From contig JAUWGH010000005.1 of the NCBI GenBank assembly GCA_030606485.1, forward strand, positions 74,129-138,128: 64,000 nt of DNA, in the 5' to 3' direction. This stretch comes from Promethearchaeota archaeon (lineage in GTDB: Archaea; Asgardarchaeota; Lokiarchaeia; Sigyniarchaeales; SOKP01). The position numbers were made by a program, and so were the translations under genes. Position 1 is the first letter of the stretch. Every line of letters begins with the position of its first letter. The notes under the pieces were generated by a model, which saw only the letters and a list, made by a program, of their open reading frames with translations, had not been told where the DNA came from and made no database searches. This document shows positions 33,518-42,000 of this stretch, piece after piece.

Positions 33518-35911
33518 ATGACTAAGATAAAGAACTTCTACGGATGGATATTGGACGTCACCACATATGCAAGTGGGATTATTTTATGGGTCAAAATAAA
33601 AAAAGAAAACCAAACAGTTCAGATTAAATCTGAATTTCAGCCAGAATTTTTCGCAGTTCCAAAAAAAGGGCGATTTGGAAGCGATTTTCCAAGGCTGAAG
33701 CAGATCCTCAAATCCCACCCAAATATTGTCAGAGCAAGACTTTGTAGTAAGTATGTCTCGATTGACGATTGCGAAAAAAGGATGATTTTTGGGGTGTCAG
33801 TAAAAAAGCCTTCTGTATTCAAATCTACAATAAAAGATATCGAAAAACTTGATTATTTCACGTTATATAATACTGACATTCCAATTGCTCAAATGTATTT
33901 CTACGTGAATAGTCTCTTTCCAATGGCTTTCTGTTGCTTTTCAGTGAGTTTGGGTGAAAATAATGAAATGCATTTGCTCTCTTATGAGTTAAAGGATAAC
34001 AACGAAGACTTGTTTTATGAGACGCCTCCCTTGAGGGCGATTTGGTTGGAGATCAAAGTCCAGCAGAAGGGTTTGAGACCACAATTTAATGAGCCGATGG
34101 CATATGCGGAGATAGGAATTGTCGAGAATGAAAGAAAGGCAGACATGCCCAGAGCCGATTCTCCGATAAAGAGAACCATACTTATTGATAATGGTGATGA
34201 GGAAGAAAATTTGTTGGAGATAGTTCGAACTATTGAAAGGATTGATCCGGATATTATTCTTACAAAAAGGGGTGATGAATTTGCAATGCCTTATTTAGTT
34301 GCTCGAGCTTCTGCAAATCGAATTACAAGAAGATTTTATCTATCTCGCACCAAGACCCCCCTCAAGAGCGGAATCTTCAAGTTAAGTGGTGAAGACCATT
34401 TTTTTTCCTACGGGATCATATATCGTCGTTCGCAAACCCAGTGTTATTTAACTGGCCGATTTCATTTGGACTCTTCAGCCTACGGAAGCCTTCATTTCAT
34501 CGATGGTAATATTCCAGGGGTCATTGAAGTTGCGCGAGTGTCTCGAGTTCCAATACAACGACTTACCCGAGTTACAATTGGTGGCGCCCTACAATCCATA
34601 CAATTCTATAATGCGTATCAGTCTGATATTCTTATTCCACCTTTAAAAAGTAATGCAGAAGACTTCAAAACAGCTCTCGATCTAATTTTAGCAGATAGGG
34701 GCGGACATATTTTTGAGCCGAAGATCGGAGTGTTTAATAATGTTGCTGAACTAGATTTCGCTTCAATGTACCCCTCATTAATGAGTACATATAATATCTC
34801 ACCCGAAACCCTCAATTGTAAATGTTGCAAAGATGATCCTTCAGCAATTCAAGTTCCGGGATTGAACTATCATATCTGTAAGAAACGACGCGGTATTGTT
34901 TCAAAATCAATTGAAATACCTTTGAGAAAAAGATTAGTATACAAACAAATTGCGAAAGAGACTGGAAATATTAAGTATAAATATATGCAGAAAGCCCTAA
35001 AATGGATACTCGTCGTTTCATTTGGATATTTAGGGTTCAAGAATTCACGATTTGGCCGAATAGAGGCGCATCAAACTGTTTGTGCGTATTCTCGTGAGTT
35101 TTTATTACAATCGGCAGAAATTGCTCGTGAATATGGATATAAAATAATTCACGGTATTGTAGACTCCTTATATATAGAAAACAAAAAAAACACTTCAAAT
35201 GAGCAATTTAGGAAAGATTGCGAGGAAATTTGCAAAAGAATAGAAGAAGCAACGAAAATTCCAATTAATATTGAAGGAATATATAATTTCATTGTATTCA
35301 TGCCCTCTCGTGCGAATCCAAAAATACCTACACTCAATCATTATTGGGGAGTAAGAGTCGATGGGACAACAAAGCTGAGAGGAATTGATATTAGACGCAG
35401 AGATACACCAAAGATCGTGAAAGAGGCACAGAAGGCAATGATTAATGTCTTTATGAATGTGAAAACTAAACAACAATTTTTGTCTAAGATCCCTGAAGCA
35501 AAAAGTGTTTTATATTATTATTTAGATAAAATTGATAGTGGGAATGTAACGGCTGAAGAGCTAAGCGTCACAATAAGAGTTTCTCGAAAACCTTCCCAAT
35601 ATAAAGTAAATTCATATCAAGCGGTTGCTGCCAACCAAAAGGAGAAAGCAGGGGTGCCAGTGTCTGCGGGTCAAAAAGTAAAATTTATCATTACAAACGC
35701 TGAAGCTGATCCAAGTTCAGCATATAAGAAAGTAATCCTTTCGGAACTGTACAACCCAAAAAAACATCAATATGACAAGAAAAAATATAGAGAACTCCTA
35801 ACTCGTGCATTTAAAAATATCATCCCCTTTGAATTGCCAGATTTGGAAAATTCAATAAAATCGAGAAATGAAGAAAGAAAACTTCAAGAAACTCTTCTGA
35901 ATTTTGTCTAA
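33518..35911 (+). CDS. Family-B DNA polymerase of the PolB2 (Dpo2) type with altered active sites
   Basis: A 797-residue family-B polymerase. Motif A LDFASMYPS (about 409-417) is intact. Motif B is KALKWILVVSFGYLGF where NGSYG is usual. Motif C is HGIVDSLYI (about 544-552): the first Asp of DTD is lost and the second, metal-binding Asp is kept. The exonuclease region is damaged: AIWLEIKV replaces the DIE motif and LTKRGDEFAMPYL replaces NxxxFD. Two Cys pairs follow motif A (CKCC, then CKKRRG). This fits archaeal PolB2, implicated in damage tolerance in Sulfolobales. It is likely proofreading-deficient, with residual polymerase activity possible. Confidence 0.9.
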   Translation: MTKIKNFYGWILDVTTYASGIILWVKIKKENQTVQIKSEFQPEFFAVPKKGRFGSDFPRLKQILKSHPNIVRARLCSKYVSIDDCEKRMIFGVSVKKPSVFKSTIKDIEKLDYFTLYNTDIPIAQMYFYVNSLFPMAFCCFSVSLGENNEMHLLSYELKDNNEDLFYETPPLRAIWLEIKVQQKGLRPQFNEPMAYAEIGIVENERKADMPRADSPIKRTILIDNGDEEENLLEIVRTIERIDPDIILTKRGDEFAMPYLVARASANRITRRFYLSRTKTPLKSGIFKLSGEDHFFSYGIIYRRSQTQCYLTGRFHLDSSAYGSLHFIDGNIPGVIEVARVSRVPIQRLTRVTIGGALQSIQFYNAYQSDILIPPLKSNAEDFKTALDLILADRGGHIFEPKIGVFNNVAELDFASMYPSLMSTYNISPETLNCKCCKDDPSAIQVPGLNYHICKKRRGIVSKSIEIPLRKRLVYKQIAKETGNIKYKYMQKALKWILVVSFGYLGFKNSRFGRIEAHQTVCAYSREFLLQSAEIAREYGYKIIHGIVDSLYIENKKNTSNEQFRKDCEEICKRIEEATKIPINIEGIYNFIVFMPSRANPKIPTLNHYWGVRVDGTTKLRGIDIRRRDTPKIVKEAQKAMINVFMNVKTKQQFLSKIPEAKSVLYYYLDKIDSGNVTAEELSVTIRVSRKPSQYKVNSYQAVAANQKEKAGVPVSAGQKVKFIITNAEADPSSAYKKVILSELYNPKKHQYDKKKYRELLTRAFKNIIPFELPDLENSIKSRNEERKLQETLLNFV

Positions 35912-35915
35912 TTTT

Positions 35916-36617
35916 TTATTCTAATTCTAATTTTCTCTCTGAAGGAATTAATTTTTGCATTATGTAAAATATTGAGCCATAATCTTTTTGATTCTTCTTG
36001 ACCATATCTATTTCATTTTGATATTTTTTAAATATCTTAAGAGCTTCCGGATTATTACCATATTTTTTACGTAGTTCTTTGATTCGTATTTCTAGAGGAT
36101 TATAATATTCTATCCACCAAGCGTCCTCGGGTAACGAAAAATAATTAATAAGTTTATAGCCACAGCTATGTATCTTCTTAATCTTATTTGATACATTTTT
36201 TTTCTCATCATGGACAACTAAGAAACCGTTGGTTTTAAGTAACCGACTCCATTCCTTAAGACCTTTTTCAAAACCAATTATGAATATTGAACCTTCTGAC
36301 CAGATGATATCGAAATATTCATCTGGGAAATCCATCTCAAATAAAGAGCATTTTAAAGCTTTCATTCGATTTGAAAAGCCGTTTTCTTCAATCTTTCTAT
36401 TCAGTTTATCTAAGAGAGATTGGTTGATATCTATTCCAATTATTTCACTATTACTCAACTTTGCCAATTCAATAGTTGCAACACCCGAACCACACCCTAT
36501 ATCAAGAATACGTGGTTTTTCCAATTCAGGAAGCAGTTGAAATGCTTTTCTTGTATATTTATTAAAGTTTTCTCTAAAATGGTCTAGATACATCTCGAAT
36601 AATAGGTCTTTAGACAT
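35916..36617 (-). CDS. Class I SAM-dependent methyltransferase
   Basis: A 233-residue methyltransferase with Rossmann motifs ILDIGCGSGVATIEL (motif I, about 37-51), IIGIDINQSLLD (motif II) and FDIIWSEGSIFIIGFEKGL (motif IV), then RLLKTNGFLVVHDE. The acceptor is unknown; the SIFIIGFEKGL/EDAWWIEYYNPL features resemble small-molecule or quinone/sterol-type MTases. It is convergent with the PolB2 operon, with only four bases between stops. The C-terminal helix is Lys-rich. Confidence 0.9.
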   Translation of the reverse strand: MSKDLLFEMYLDHFRENFNKYTRKAFQLLPELEKPRILDIGCGSGVATIELAKLSNSEIIGIDINQSLLDKLNRKIEENGFSNRMKALKCSLFEMDFPDEYFDIIWSEGSIFIIGFEKGLKEWSRLLKTNGFLVVHDEKKNVSNKIKKIHSCGYKLINYFSLPEDAWWIEYYNPLEIRIKELRKKYGNNPEALKIFKKYQNEIDMVKKNQKDYGSIFYIMQKLIPSERKLELE

Positions 36618-36673
36618 AAATTTACATCCAATTTTATATTAAGAAATCTTTTATCAGGAATTTTTTTTAAACT

Positions 36674-37858
36674 TTAATTAATAATTTGTGAAATTCTTTC
36701 TAATGCTTCTTTGATTCTCTCTATTGGTTGAGTTAAAGCAAATCTAACAAAATCTTCTCCATATTGGCCAAATCCAATTCCTGGAGTAATAACAACACCA
36801 ACTTCTATCAGATTTTTCACAAAATCCATGCAGCTCTTTTTACCTTGGGGGATTTGTGTCCAAACATAAAAAGTTGCTTGTGGTTTTTCAGTTTTCCATC
36901 CAATTTCATTTAATCCATTTATTAAGACATCTCGCCTTTTTTCATATATTTTCATATTTTTTTCCACAAATTCTGGTTTTTTTTCCGATTTATATTCATT
37001 TAAACCTTTGATAACAGCCTTCTGGATAAAAATAGGACACCCGGAGTCAATTTGAGATTTGATCTTCCTTAATCCACTAATTAAATAATCATCTCCAGCT
37101 ACCCAACCACATCTAAATCCAGTCATACAAAACATTTTTGAAGCAGTGTTAATTTCTATATGATTCTGGTTAATTTGTAAAAGGGTTGGAGCGATATAAT
37201 CGTTAAATGTGAATTCAGAATAGGGATTATCATAGACTATAAAAAAATTATAATCTTCCGCATAATCAACAACTTTTTTAAGGAAATTTATCGGTGCAAT
37301 CGCGCCAGTTGGGTTATTTGGATAATTTAAATACATCATTTTAGCTTTTTTGAGAATATTTGTCTCTATTATCTCTAAATCCGGAAGAAAATTATTTTGT
37401 TCCAATAAAGGCATTAAATACGGTTTTCCGTCACATAAAGTGGTAGCACCATATTCATAAACCGGATACCCAGGATTTGGACATAAAACGATATCGCCCG
37501 GGTTAATAAAAGCTCTAGCTATATTTGCAACTCCTTCTTTTCCACCTATTAAATTTGAAATCTCATTTTCGGGGTTAAAATCCAATCCAAACCGTACTTT
37601 ATACCAATTAGCTACGGCAGTTCTAAAATCTTCCTCTCCCATACTTGCTGGATAATTCTGATTTTTTGGAAATTTAACTTGTTCAATCATTTCATTAAGT
37701 ATAAATTCGGGAGTTGTTAAATCGGGATCTCCTATTCCGAGTGAAATTAAATCCATTCCCTCTCTTTCTTTTTTCACCTTGAGTTCTTCTATAGCCGCAA
37801 AAATGTATTCAGGTAATTGTTTGACACGATCTGCTAATTCAATTTTTATACTAAACAC
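36674..37858 (-). CDS. Class I/II aminotransferase, LL-diaminopimelate aminotransferase-like
   Basis: A 394-residue PLP enzyme. LGIGDPDLTTPEFI, NYPASMGEEDFR, NPGYPVYEYGA, NYPNNPTGAI, the Asp/Tyr motif VYDNPYSEF and the Schiff-base Lys in TASKMFCMTGFRCGW are all visible. The GIGDPD start and overall pattern fit the DapL/alanine-aspartate subgroup. No other lysine gene is here, so substrate is uncertain. The annotated GTG (37858) overlaps an AAGGTG Shine-Dalgarno-like site that would place initiation at ATA 37849 (6-base spacing); either is possible. Confidence 0.88.
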   Translation of the reverse strand: MFSIKIELADRVKQLPEYIFAAIEELKVKKEREGMDLISLGIGDPDLTTPEFILNEMIEQVKFPKNQNYPASMGEEDFRTAVANWYKVRFGLDFNPENEISNLIGGKEGVANIARAFINPGDIVLCPNPGYPVYEYGATTLCDGKPYLMPLLEQNNFLPDLEIIETNILKKAKMMYLNYPNNPTGAIAPINFLKKVVDYAEDYNFFIVYDNPYSEFTFNDYIAPTLLQINQNHIEINTASKMFCMTGFRCGWVAGDDYLISGLRKIKSQIDSGCPIFIQKAVIKGLNEYKSEKKPEFVEKNMKIYEKRRDVLINGLNEIGWKTEKPQATFYVWTQIPQGKKSCMDFVKNLIEVGVVITPGIGFGQYGEDFVRFALTQPIERIKEALERISQIIN

Positions 37859-38134
37859 CTTAAAAGTTAAAAATTTGAAGATGAAATATGTGAGAACTAT
37901 TAAATATTTTTCTTCAATGACTTATTAATTAAAAATTAATTTTGTCTTCCCTAGAGATGCTGAATTAATAAAAAATCTAACTATAAATAATTAAAATAAT
38001 AAGTTTGATAAGACATTTTTATTTTATAAGCTAAAAATTTTTAGTTTGTAACTTATATAGATTTAAAAAGATAGTAGATATTAAATTAAAATAAAAAAAG
38101 CCTATAGTAATACTATATTTCTAAATGATGTAAT

Positions 38135-38578
38135 ATGGGGAGACCTCATAGAATTCGCTATGTTGAAAGATTTCCAGATTTTACGTATTTTAAACCCCAA
38201 AGTGATTCTTTTAAAAAAGGTTTTGAGGTAATTTTAACCGTTGCAGAATTTGAAGCATTAAGATTAAAACATCACGAAAGAAAAACACAAATAGAGTGTG
38301 CTGAACTGATGAATGTCTCACAACCCACTTTCTCTCGAATATTAGATTTAGCTCATAAAAAAATTACAGAAGCATTATTACACGGTAAAGCAATTCGAAT
38401 TGCAGGGGGTCCAATCGGAATAAAAAAACTCTTTATTGGTTATGGATGTTTAAATTGTTTTAATGAATGGCAAGATGGAAAAGCATCAGAAATTAATAAA
38501 GAATCTGTAGTATGTCCTGAATGCAATTCAAAAAATTTGTATTTCTTAAAAAAAGATATGCTGCAACAAATGACCTAA
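38135..38578 (+). CDS. DUF134 family DNA-binding protein with C-terminal zinc ribbon
   Basis: A 147-residue protein. The DUF134 core (MGRPHRIRYVERFP, LTVAEFEALRLKHHERKTQIE) contains a helix-turn-helix of the sigma-70 region 4 type (ECAELMNVSQPTFSRILDLAHKK). A Cys ribbon, CLNCFNEW...CPEC, follows. DUF134 genes commonly sit beside NifX/NifB-like and Mrp ATPase genes, as here: the convergent neighbour is the IscU-like gene (one base between stops). A regulator of that cluster is a reasonable inference. Confidence 0.9.
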   Translation: MGRPHRIRYVERFPDFTYFKPQSDSFKKGFEVILTVAEFEALRLKHHERKTQIECAELMNVSQPTFSRILDLAHKKITEALLHGKAIRIAGGPIGIKKLFIGYGCLNCFNEWQDGKASEINKESVVCPECNSKNLYFLKKDMLQQMT

Positions 38579-38579
38579 G

Positions 38580-39026
38580 CTATTTTTTGCTTTCAAAATA
38601 TTTTTTTAATACTTTATTTAGGGTGTTTACAGCCAATAAAGGACAATGAGTATGACTTGAAGGCAGTTTTTTTAATTCCTTTATAATATCATCAGGTGTA
38701 ATTCTTAAGGCTTCTTCAATACTTTTATTTTGTGCCATAATCGTGAGTTGGCAACCCGAAGCAACCGATGGCCCACAACCATCAGTTATGAAAGTTATTT
38801 TCTCTATAACATTATCTTTTTCGTTGATTTTTAAAAAAAACTGCATTGTATCTCCGCAAGGTCCTAAGAATTTATCTTCAACTGTTGGATTTTCCATTTT
38901 TCCCCAATTTTTGGGATTATGAGATAACTCAATCACTCGCTTAGAAAATGTCTTGGACTCTTCGTCATCGATCTCCTTTTGGAGGTTTTTTACGAATTCT
39001 TCGAATTGATCATTGAGATTATTCAT
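38580..39026 (-). CDS. IscU/NifU-like iron-sulfur scaffold protein
   Basis: A 148-residue protein related to the N-terminal domain of NifU/IscU. The three ligand Cys positions are GPCGD (C57), DGCGPS (C84) and HCPLL (C128); a further Cys at 92 is in SGCQL. The helical N-terminus (1-45) is longer than in IscU. It probably assembles an Fe-S or mixed-metal cluster and passes it to the Mrp/MinD ATPases encoded upstream. It is last in a minus-strand series from 42426. Confidence 0.85.
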   Translation of the reverse strand: MNNLNDQFEEFVKNLQKEIDDEESKTFSKRVIELSHNPKNWGKMENPTVEDKFLGPCGDTMQFFLKINEKDNVIEKITFITDGCGPSVASGCQLTIMAQNKSIEEALRITPDDIIKELKKLPSSHTHCPLLAVNTLNKVLKKYFESKK

Positions 39027-39086
39027 AATAAAAAGAAATTAAAAAAAAATAAAAATTTTATCTTCAAATATTTTATTTATTATATT

Positions 39087-39467
39087 TTATTCATGAGAAT
39101 GTCCATCTTCTTTTGCAATTCCGTAGCCCTTTCCTCCACCCGGAGAACACAAACTTTCTCCTCCTTCTAATGTTCCATCTTTTATTTTTTGAATGACATC
39201 ATCTATTCTACCGGTAGCTCCAAGAATTACATCTATTCCATATTGCTTAAAAAATTCTTGAGCACGCCACCCCATACCACCAGCGATCATAACATTTACT
39301 CCATTTTGGCTCATAAATTGTGGAATAGTTCCGGTTGCATGACCAGGATTGTTAATTTCTGTTCGATTTACTATTACTCCATTTTCAATATCCAACAAAG
39401 TATAAGAGGGGCATCTTCCAAAATGTGCAGAAACTGTTCCAGAATCTGTACTAATAGCAACTTTCAT
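39087..39467 (-). CDS. NifX/NifB-type dinitrogenase iron-molybdenum cofactor-binding family protein
   Basis: A 126-residue protein: MKVAISTDSGTVSAHFGRCP at the start, then NPGHATGTIPQFMSQNGVNVMIAGGMGWRA split by loops. These are the hallmarks of the NifX/NafY-like fold that binds metal-sulfur clusters. The C-terminus is Gly/His-rich (PGGGKGYGIAKEDGHSHE). No nitrogenase is present, and this family is widespread without it. It is linked to Mrp ATPases and DUF134 here; a general cluster carrier is likely. Confidence 0.9.
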   Translation of the reverse strand: MKVAISTDSGTVSAHFGRCPSYTLLDIENGVIVNRTEINNPGHATGTIPQFMSQNGVNVMIAGGMGWRAQEFFKQYGIDVILGATGRIDDVIQKIKDGTLEGGESLCSPGGGKGYGIAKEDGHSHE

Positions 39468-39538
39468 AATATTTATACCTACTATTTTTGATTTATAAAT
39501 TTACAATATTATTTATATTCAATTTTTATAAAAAATAA

Positions 39539-40468
39539 TTATATTTTTTGTATTATATTTTTAATATTTTTATATATCTCTTTTATAGCAATGCTTGCTT
39601 TTGAGTTTGGAGCATATTCAACCACTGGTTGAGCATTCGAAATTGCCCGTGCCACGGAAAAATCAAAAGGAATTCTCCCAATAACATTATAGTTTTTTTC
39701 AATTATATATTGCTTAAATTTTTCTTGAAATTCACTTTCTAAATCTGCTTTATTAACAATAATACTAAATGGAATTTTAAATTGATTAGTTACTTCAATC
39801 ACTCGTATCATATCGTGTAAGGCAGAGGGTGTAGGTTCTACCATAGCAATAACATAGTTAAGTCCGGAAATTGTTGCAATTACCGGGCATCCAATTCCAG
39901 GTGGTCCGTCTATTACTTCTAACTGCGCAGAAATTGATTTATTTACTTCTTCAGCAAAATTCTTACATTCAGTAACCGTTTTACCTGAAGTTGTAGAGCC
40001 TAATATAGTTTCGCCATATATTAAAGGTATATCATTTATTGTTGTATAAGATTTAATTACTCCACTCTTTACTGCTTCAATTAAAAATGCTTTTTCAGGA
40101 CATAAATATGCGCACGCTCCACAGCCTTCACATGAAAGATAATCTATAATTGGAATTTGTTGTTCATCATTCCAATATAGTGCATTAAATTCACAATAAT
40201 GTTCGTCAATACATTTTTTACAATGCACACATTTTTCTTCCAGAAAATTAGCTTTTAGTGTAGTATATAAATCTTTGTTCACAATATCACTCTTCGATTT
40301 GAATAGTAAAGCTAAATTTGGTGCATCTACATCACAATCTAATAAAATTACACCTTTAATCTCTGGATCTTTCCTTGCCAGATATCCCAAAGCTGCAGCA
40401 ATAGAAGTTTTTCCGACTCCCCCCTTTCCGCTTAAAATACCTATTTTAAATGGTTCACTCTGACTCAG
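39539..40468 (-). CDS. Mrp/MinD-family ATPase with ferredoxin insert, probable CUG start
   Basis: A 309-residue P-loop ATPase if begun at CTG 40468. The deviant Walker A GKGGVGKT (residues 14-21) lies upstream of the first conventional start (TTG 40390), so the gene must begin earlier. A stop closes the frame a few codons above, and GAGGTG (40477-40482) is 8 bases before CTG-AGT-CAG. DCDVDAPN is the switch region. The ferredoxin-like insert has CVHCKKCIDEHYC and CEGCGACAYLCP. IDGPPGIGCPV and VEPTPSALHD follow. It probably inserts or carries Fe-S clusters as a heterodimer with its upstream neighbour. Confidence 0.8.
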   Translation of the reverse strand: MSQSEPFKIGILSGKGGVGKTSIAAALGYLARKDPEIKGVILLDCDVDAPNLALLFKSKSDIVNKDLYTTLKANFLEEKCVHCKKCIDEHYCEFNALYWNDEQQIPIIDYLSCEGCGACAYLCPEKAFLIEAVKSGVIKSYTTINDIPLIYGETILGSTTSGKTVTECKNFAEEVNKSISAQLEVIDGPPGIGCPVIATISGLNYVIAMVEPTPSALHDMIRVIEVTNQFKIPFSIIVNKADLESEFQEKFKQYIIEKNYNVIGRIPFDFSVARAISNAQPVVEYAPNSKASIAIKEIYKNIKNIIQKI

Positions 40469-40473
40469 CTTTA

Positions 40474-41415
40474 TTACACCTCTACTTTAATATTTGTCCA
40501 TTCAAGTAAATTATTAAAAACCCTTTCGAAACCTATATATCCTTTTCCATTAGTATCAAATTTAGTATTTTCATCCATTATAGGCACGCCAATTGCATAA
40601 GAATTGACAATTTCCTTATCTAATGGAATATCTCCTAATGCGTTTATTCCATCACTACTTAATTCTCTTAAAAAAACTTCTTTATTTCCAAGTAATGATG
40701 AACGATTTAGTATAACTTTAGTAGATTTACCTAATAATTTTATGAGTTTTATTATTCTTCTTAAGTCAAGAGCACCAAAAGGAGTTGGTTCTGTTACACT
40801 GATTACATAATCTGCGGTTGAGATTCCTTTCTCAACATCACAATGAGCTCCTGGCGCTGTGTCTAAAATAACAATATCATATTTGTCAGGATTTGTTTCT
40901 ATTTCCTTTTCCATGTTGTCAATTAATTTTTCTATAACTGCAGCTGAACGTGCTTCTCCAACTTTTAATTCCCCAACCCATAAATCTATATCCCTAATTT
41001 TTGTTTCATATGTCCATCCGATTACTTTTGAACTAGATATAATCGCCTTAACTGGACATAATTTATAACACAATTTGCATCCTGAACATAATGTTAATAT
41101 TGGAATAGGATATTGATCTTTTACTTGAAGTATTGCATGAGCCATGCAATTTTCTGCACATAACCCACATTTCGTGCATATATCGTTATTAAATTCAGGA
41201 AGAAAAAAAGACACTTCTTTTTGATTTTCTAATTTTCCACTTAATAATAAATAAGTATTGGGGTTATCAACATCACAATCGATTAATAATACCTTCTTAC
41301 CAAGATTTTTAAACATTATAGCAAAATTAACGGCAATTAATGTCTTTCCGGTTCCTCCTTTCCCACCGGTTACAGTAATTATTTTTGGTTTCATAACGTT
41401 TATTCTTTTTTGCAT
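40474..41415 (-). CDS. Mrp/MinD-family ATPase with ferredoxin insert
   Basis: A 313-residue partner of the preceding ATPase. Walker A is GGKGGTGKT, DCDVDNPN the switch motif, ILDTAPGAHCDV the Walker B region. The insert carries CTKCGLCAENC and CSGCKLCYKLCP, enough for two [4Fe-4S] clusters. Pairs of such ferredoxin-MinD ATPases next to NifX-like genes are common in archaea and anaerobic bacteria. The stop is 5 bases before the CUG start of its partner, suggesting coupled translation. ATG 41415 is used; ATG 41394 is an alternative. Confidence 0.92.
   Translation of the reverse strand: MQKRINVMKPKIITVTGGKGGTGKTLIAVNFAIMFKNLGKKVLLIDCDVDNPNTYLLLSGKLENQKEVSFFLPEFNNDICTKCGLCAENCMAHAILQVKDQYPIPILTLCSGCKLCYKLCPVKAIISSSKVIGWTYETKIRDIDLWVGELKVGEARSAAVIEKLIDNMEKEIETNPDKYDIVILDTAPGAHCDVEKGISTADYVISVTEPTPFGALDLRRIIKLIKLLGKSTKVILNRSSLLGNKEVFLRELSSDGINALGDIPLDKEIVNSYAIGVPIMDENTKFDTNGKGYIGFERVFNNLLEWTNIKVEV
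40477..40482 (-). promoter_or_regulatory. Shine-Dalgarno site (GAGGTG) before a CUG start
   Basis: GAGGTG on the minus strand overlaps the last two codons of the upstream ATPase gene and is 8 bases before CTG 40468. No ATG, GTG or TTG lies in the frame before the P-loop, so this site defines the start. Confidence 0.65.
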
Positions 41416-41432
41416 CTAAAATGAAAAAATAG

Positions 41433-41915
41433 TTAAGATTGGCGTCGTCCCATACCGCCACCGCCCCCCATTCCACCGCCACCGCCCATTCCACGACCGC
41501 CACCGCCCATTCCACGACCACCACCGCCCATCCCAAAATGTGCTCCAACACTTGAATTACTTAAAGGAGTAAGCTTTCCTTCAATAAGTAATTTAATTGC
41601 TTCATTAACTGTTAAATTCTGTTGTAGCATTTGGTAAATTTTTATATTTAATGAATTAAGCGCATAAAATGCATTTGGACCTAACTGTCCAACAATAGCT
41701 TCTGTTGCACCATTATTTCCCAAAATCTGTCCTGATTGAATTCCAGCACCACCCATTGCTCCTGCAGCTGTATTACTAACAACATTCACAGAAGCAATTT
41801 CATTATTGACGAGCTTAACAAATGTAAATGATTCACACCTACCAAATCGTGGATTAATAGAGGACTGAAGACCTCCTTCTCCGAAAGTAGGCACTGCAAT
41901 AATCCTATCTACCAT
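41433..41915 (-). CDS. NifX-type cofactor-binding protein with Gly-rich C-terminal tail
   Basis: A 160-residue NifX-like protein: IIAVPTFGEGGLQSSINPRF and GRCESFTFVK at the start, NGATEAIVGQLGPNAFYALN in the core. The last 35 residues are a GMGGGGRGMGGGG repeat ending in RRQS, encoded by a GC-rich tandem repeat that stands out in this AT-rich genome. The tail may be flexible and bind metal or nucleic acid weakly. GAGGAA precedes ATG 41915. It lies 17 bases upstream of the Mrp-like gene. Confidence 0.9.
   Translation of the reverse strand: MVDRIIAVPTFGEGGLQSSINPRFGRCESFTFVKLVNNEIASVNVVSNTAAGAMGGAGIQSGQILGNNGATEAIVGQLGPNAFYALNSLNIKIYQMLQQNLTVNEAIKLLIEGKLTPLSNSSVGAHFGMGGGGRGMGGGGRGMGGGGGMGGGGGMGRRQS
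41457..41532. repeat. GC-rich tandem repeat encoding a Gly/Met/Arg tail
   Basis: About 3.5 imperfect copies of a 21-base unit (CCACCGCCCATTCCACGACC plus one base) in the plus orientation. It encodes the GMGGGGR repeats of the NifX-like protein and differs strongly in base composition from its surroundings. Confidence 0.8.
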
Positions 41916-42000
41916 AATTAATTATTCCTCTTTATTTTTAATATTTGTATATGAGTATAATTTAAAAATTTTCTTATAAAAAATTATAAAAAAAAAATAA

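Noticed and set aside
41457-41532. CRISPR-like array
   Set aside because: Short contiguous repeats without spacers, inside a reading frame coding for Gly-rich sequence. No CRISPR array is present elsewhere in the window.
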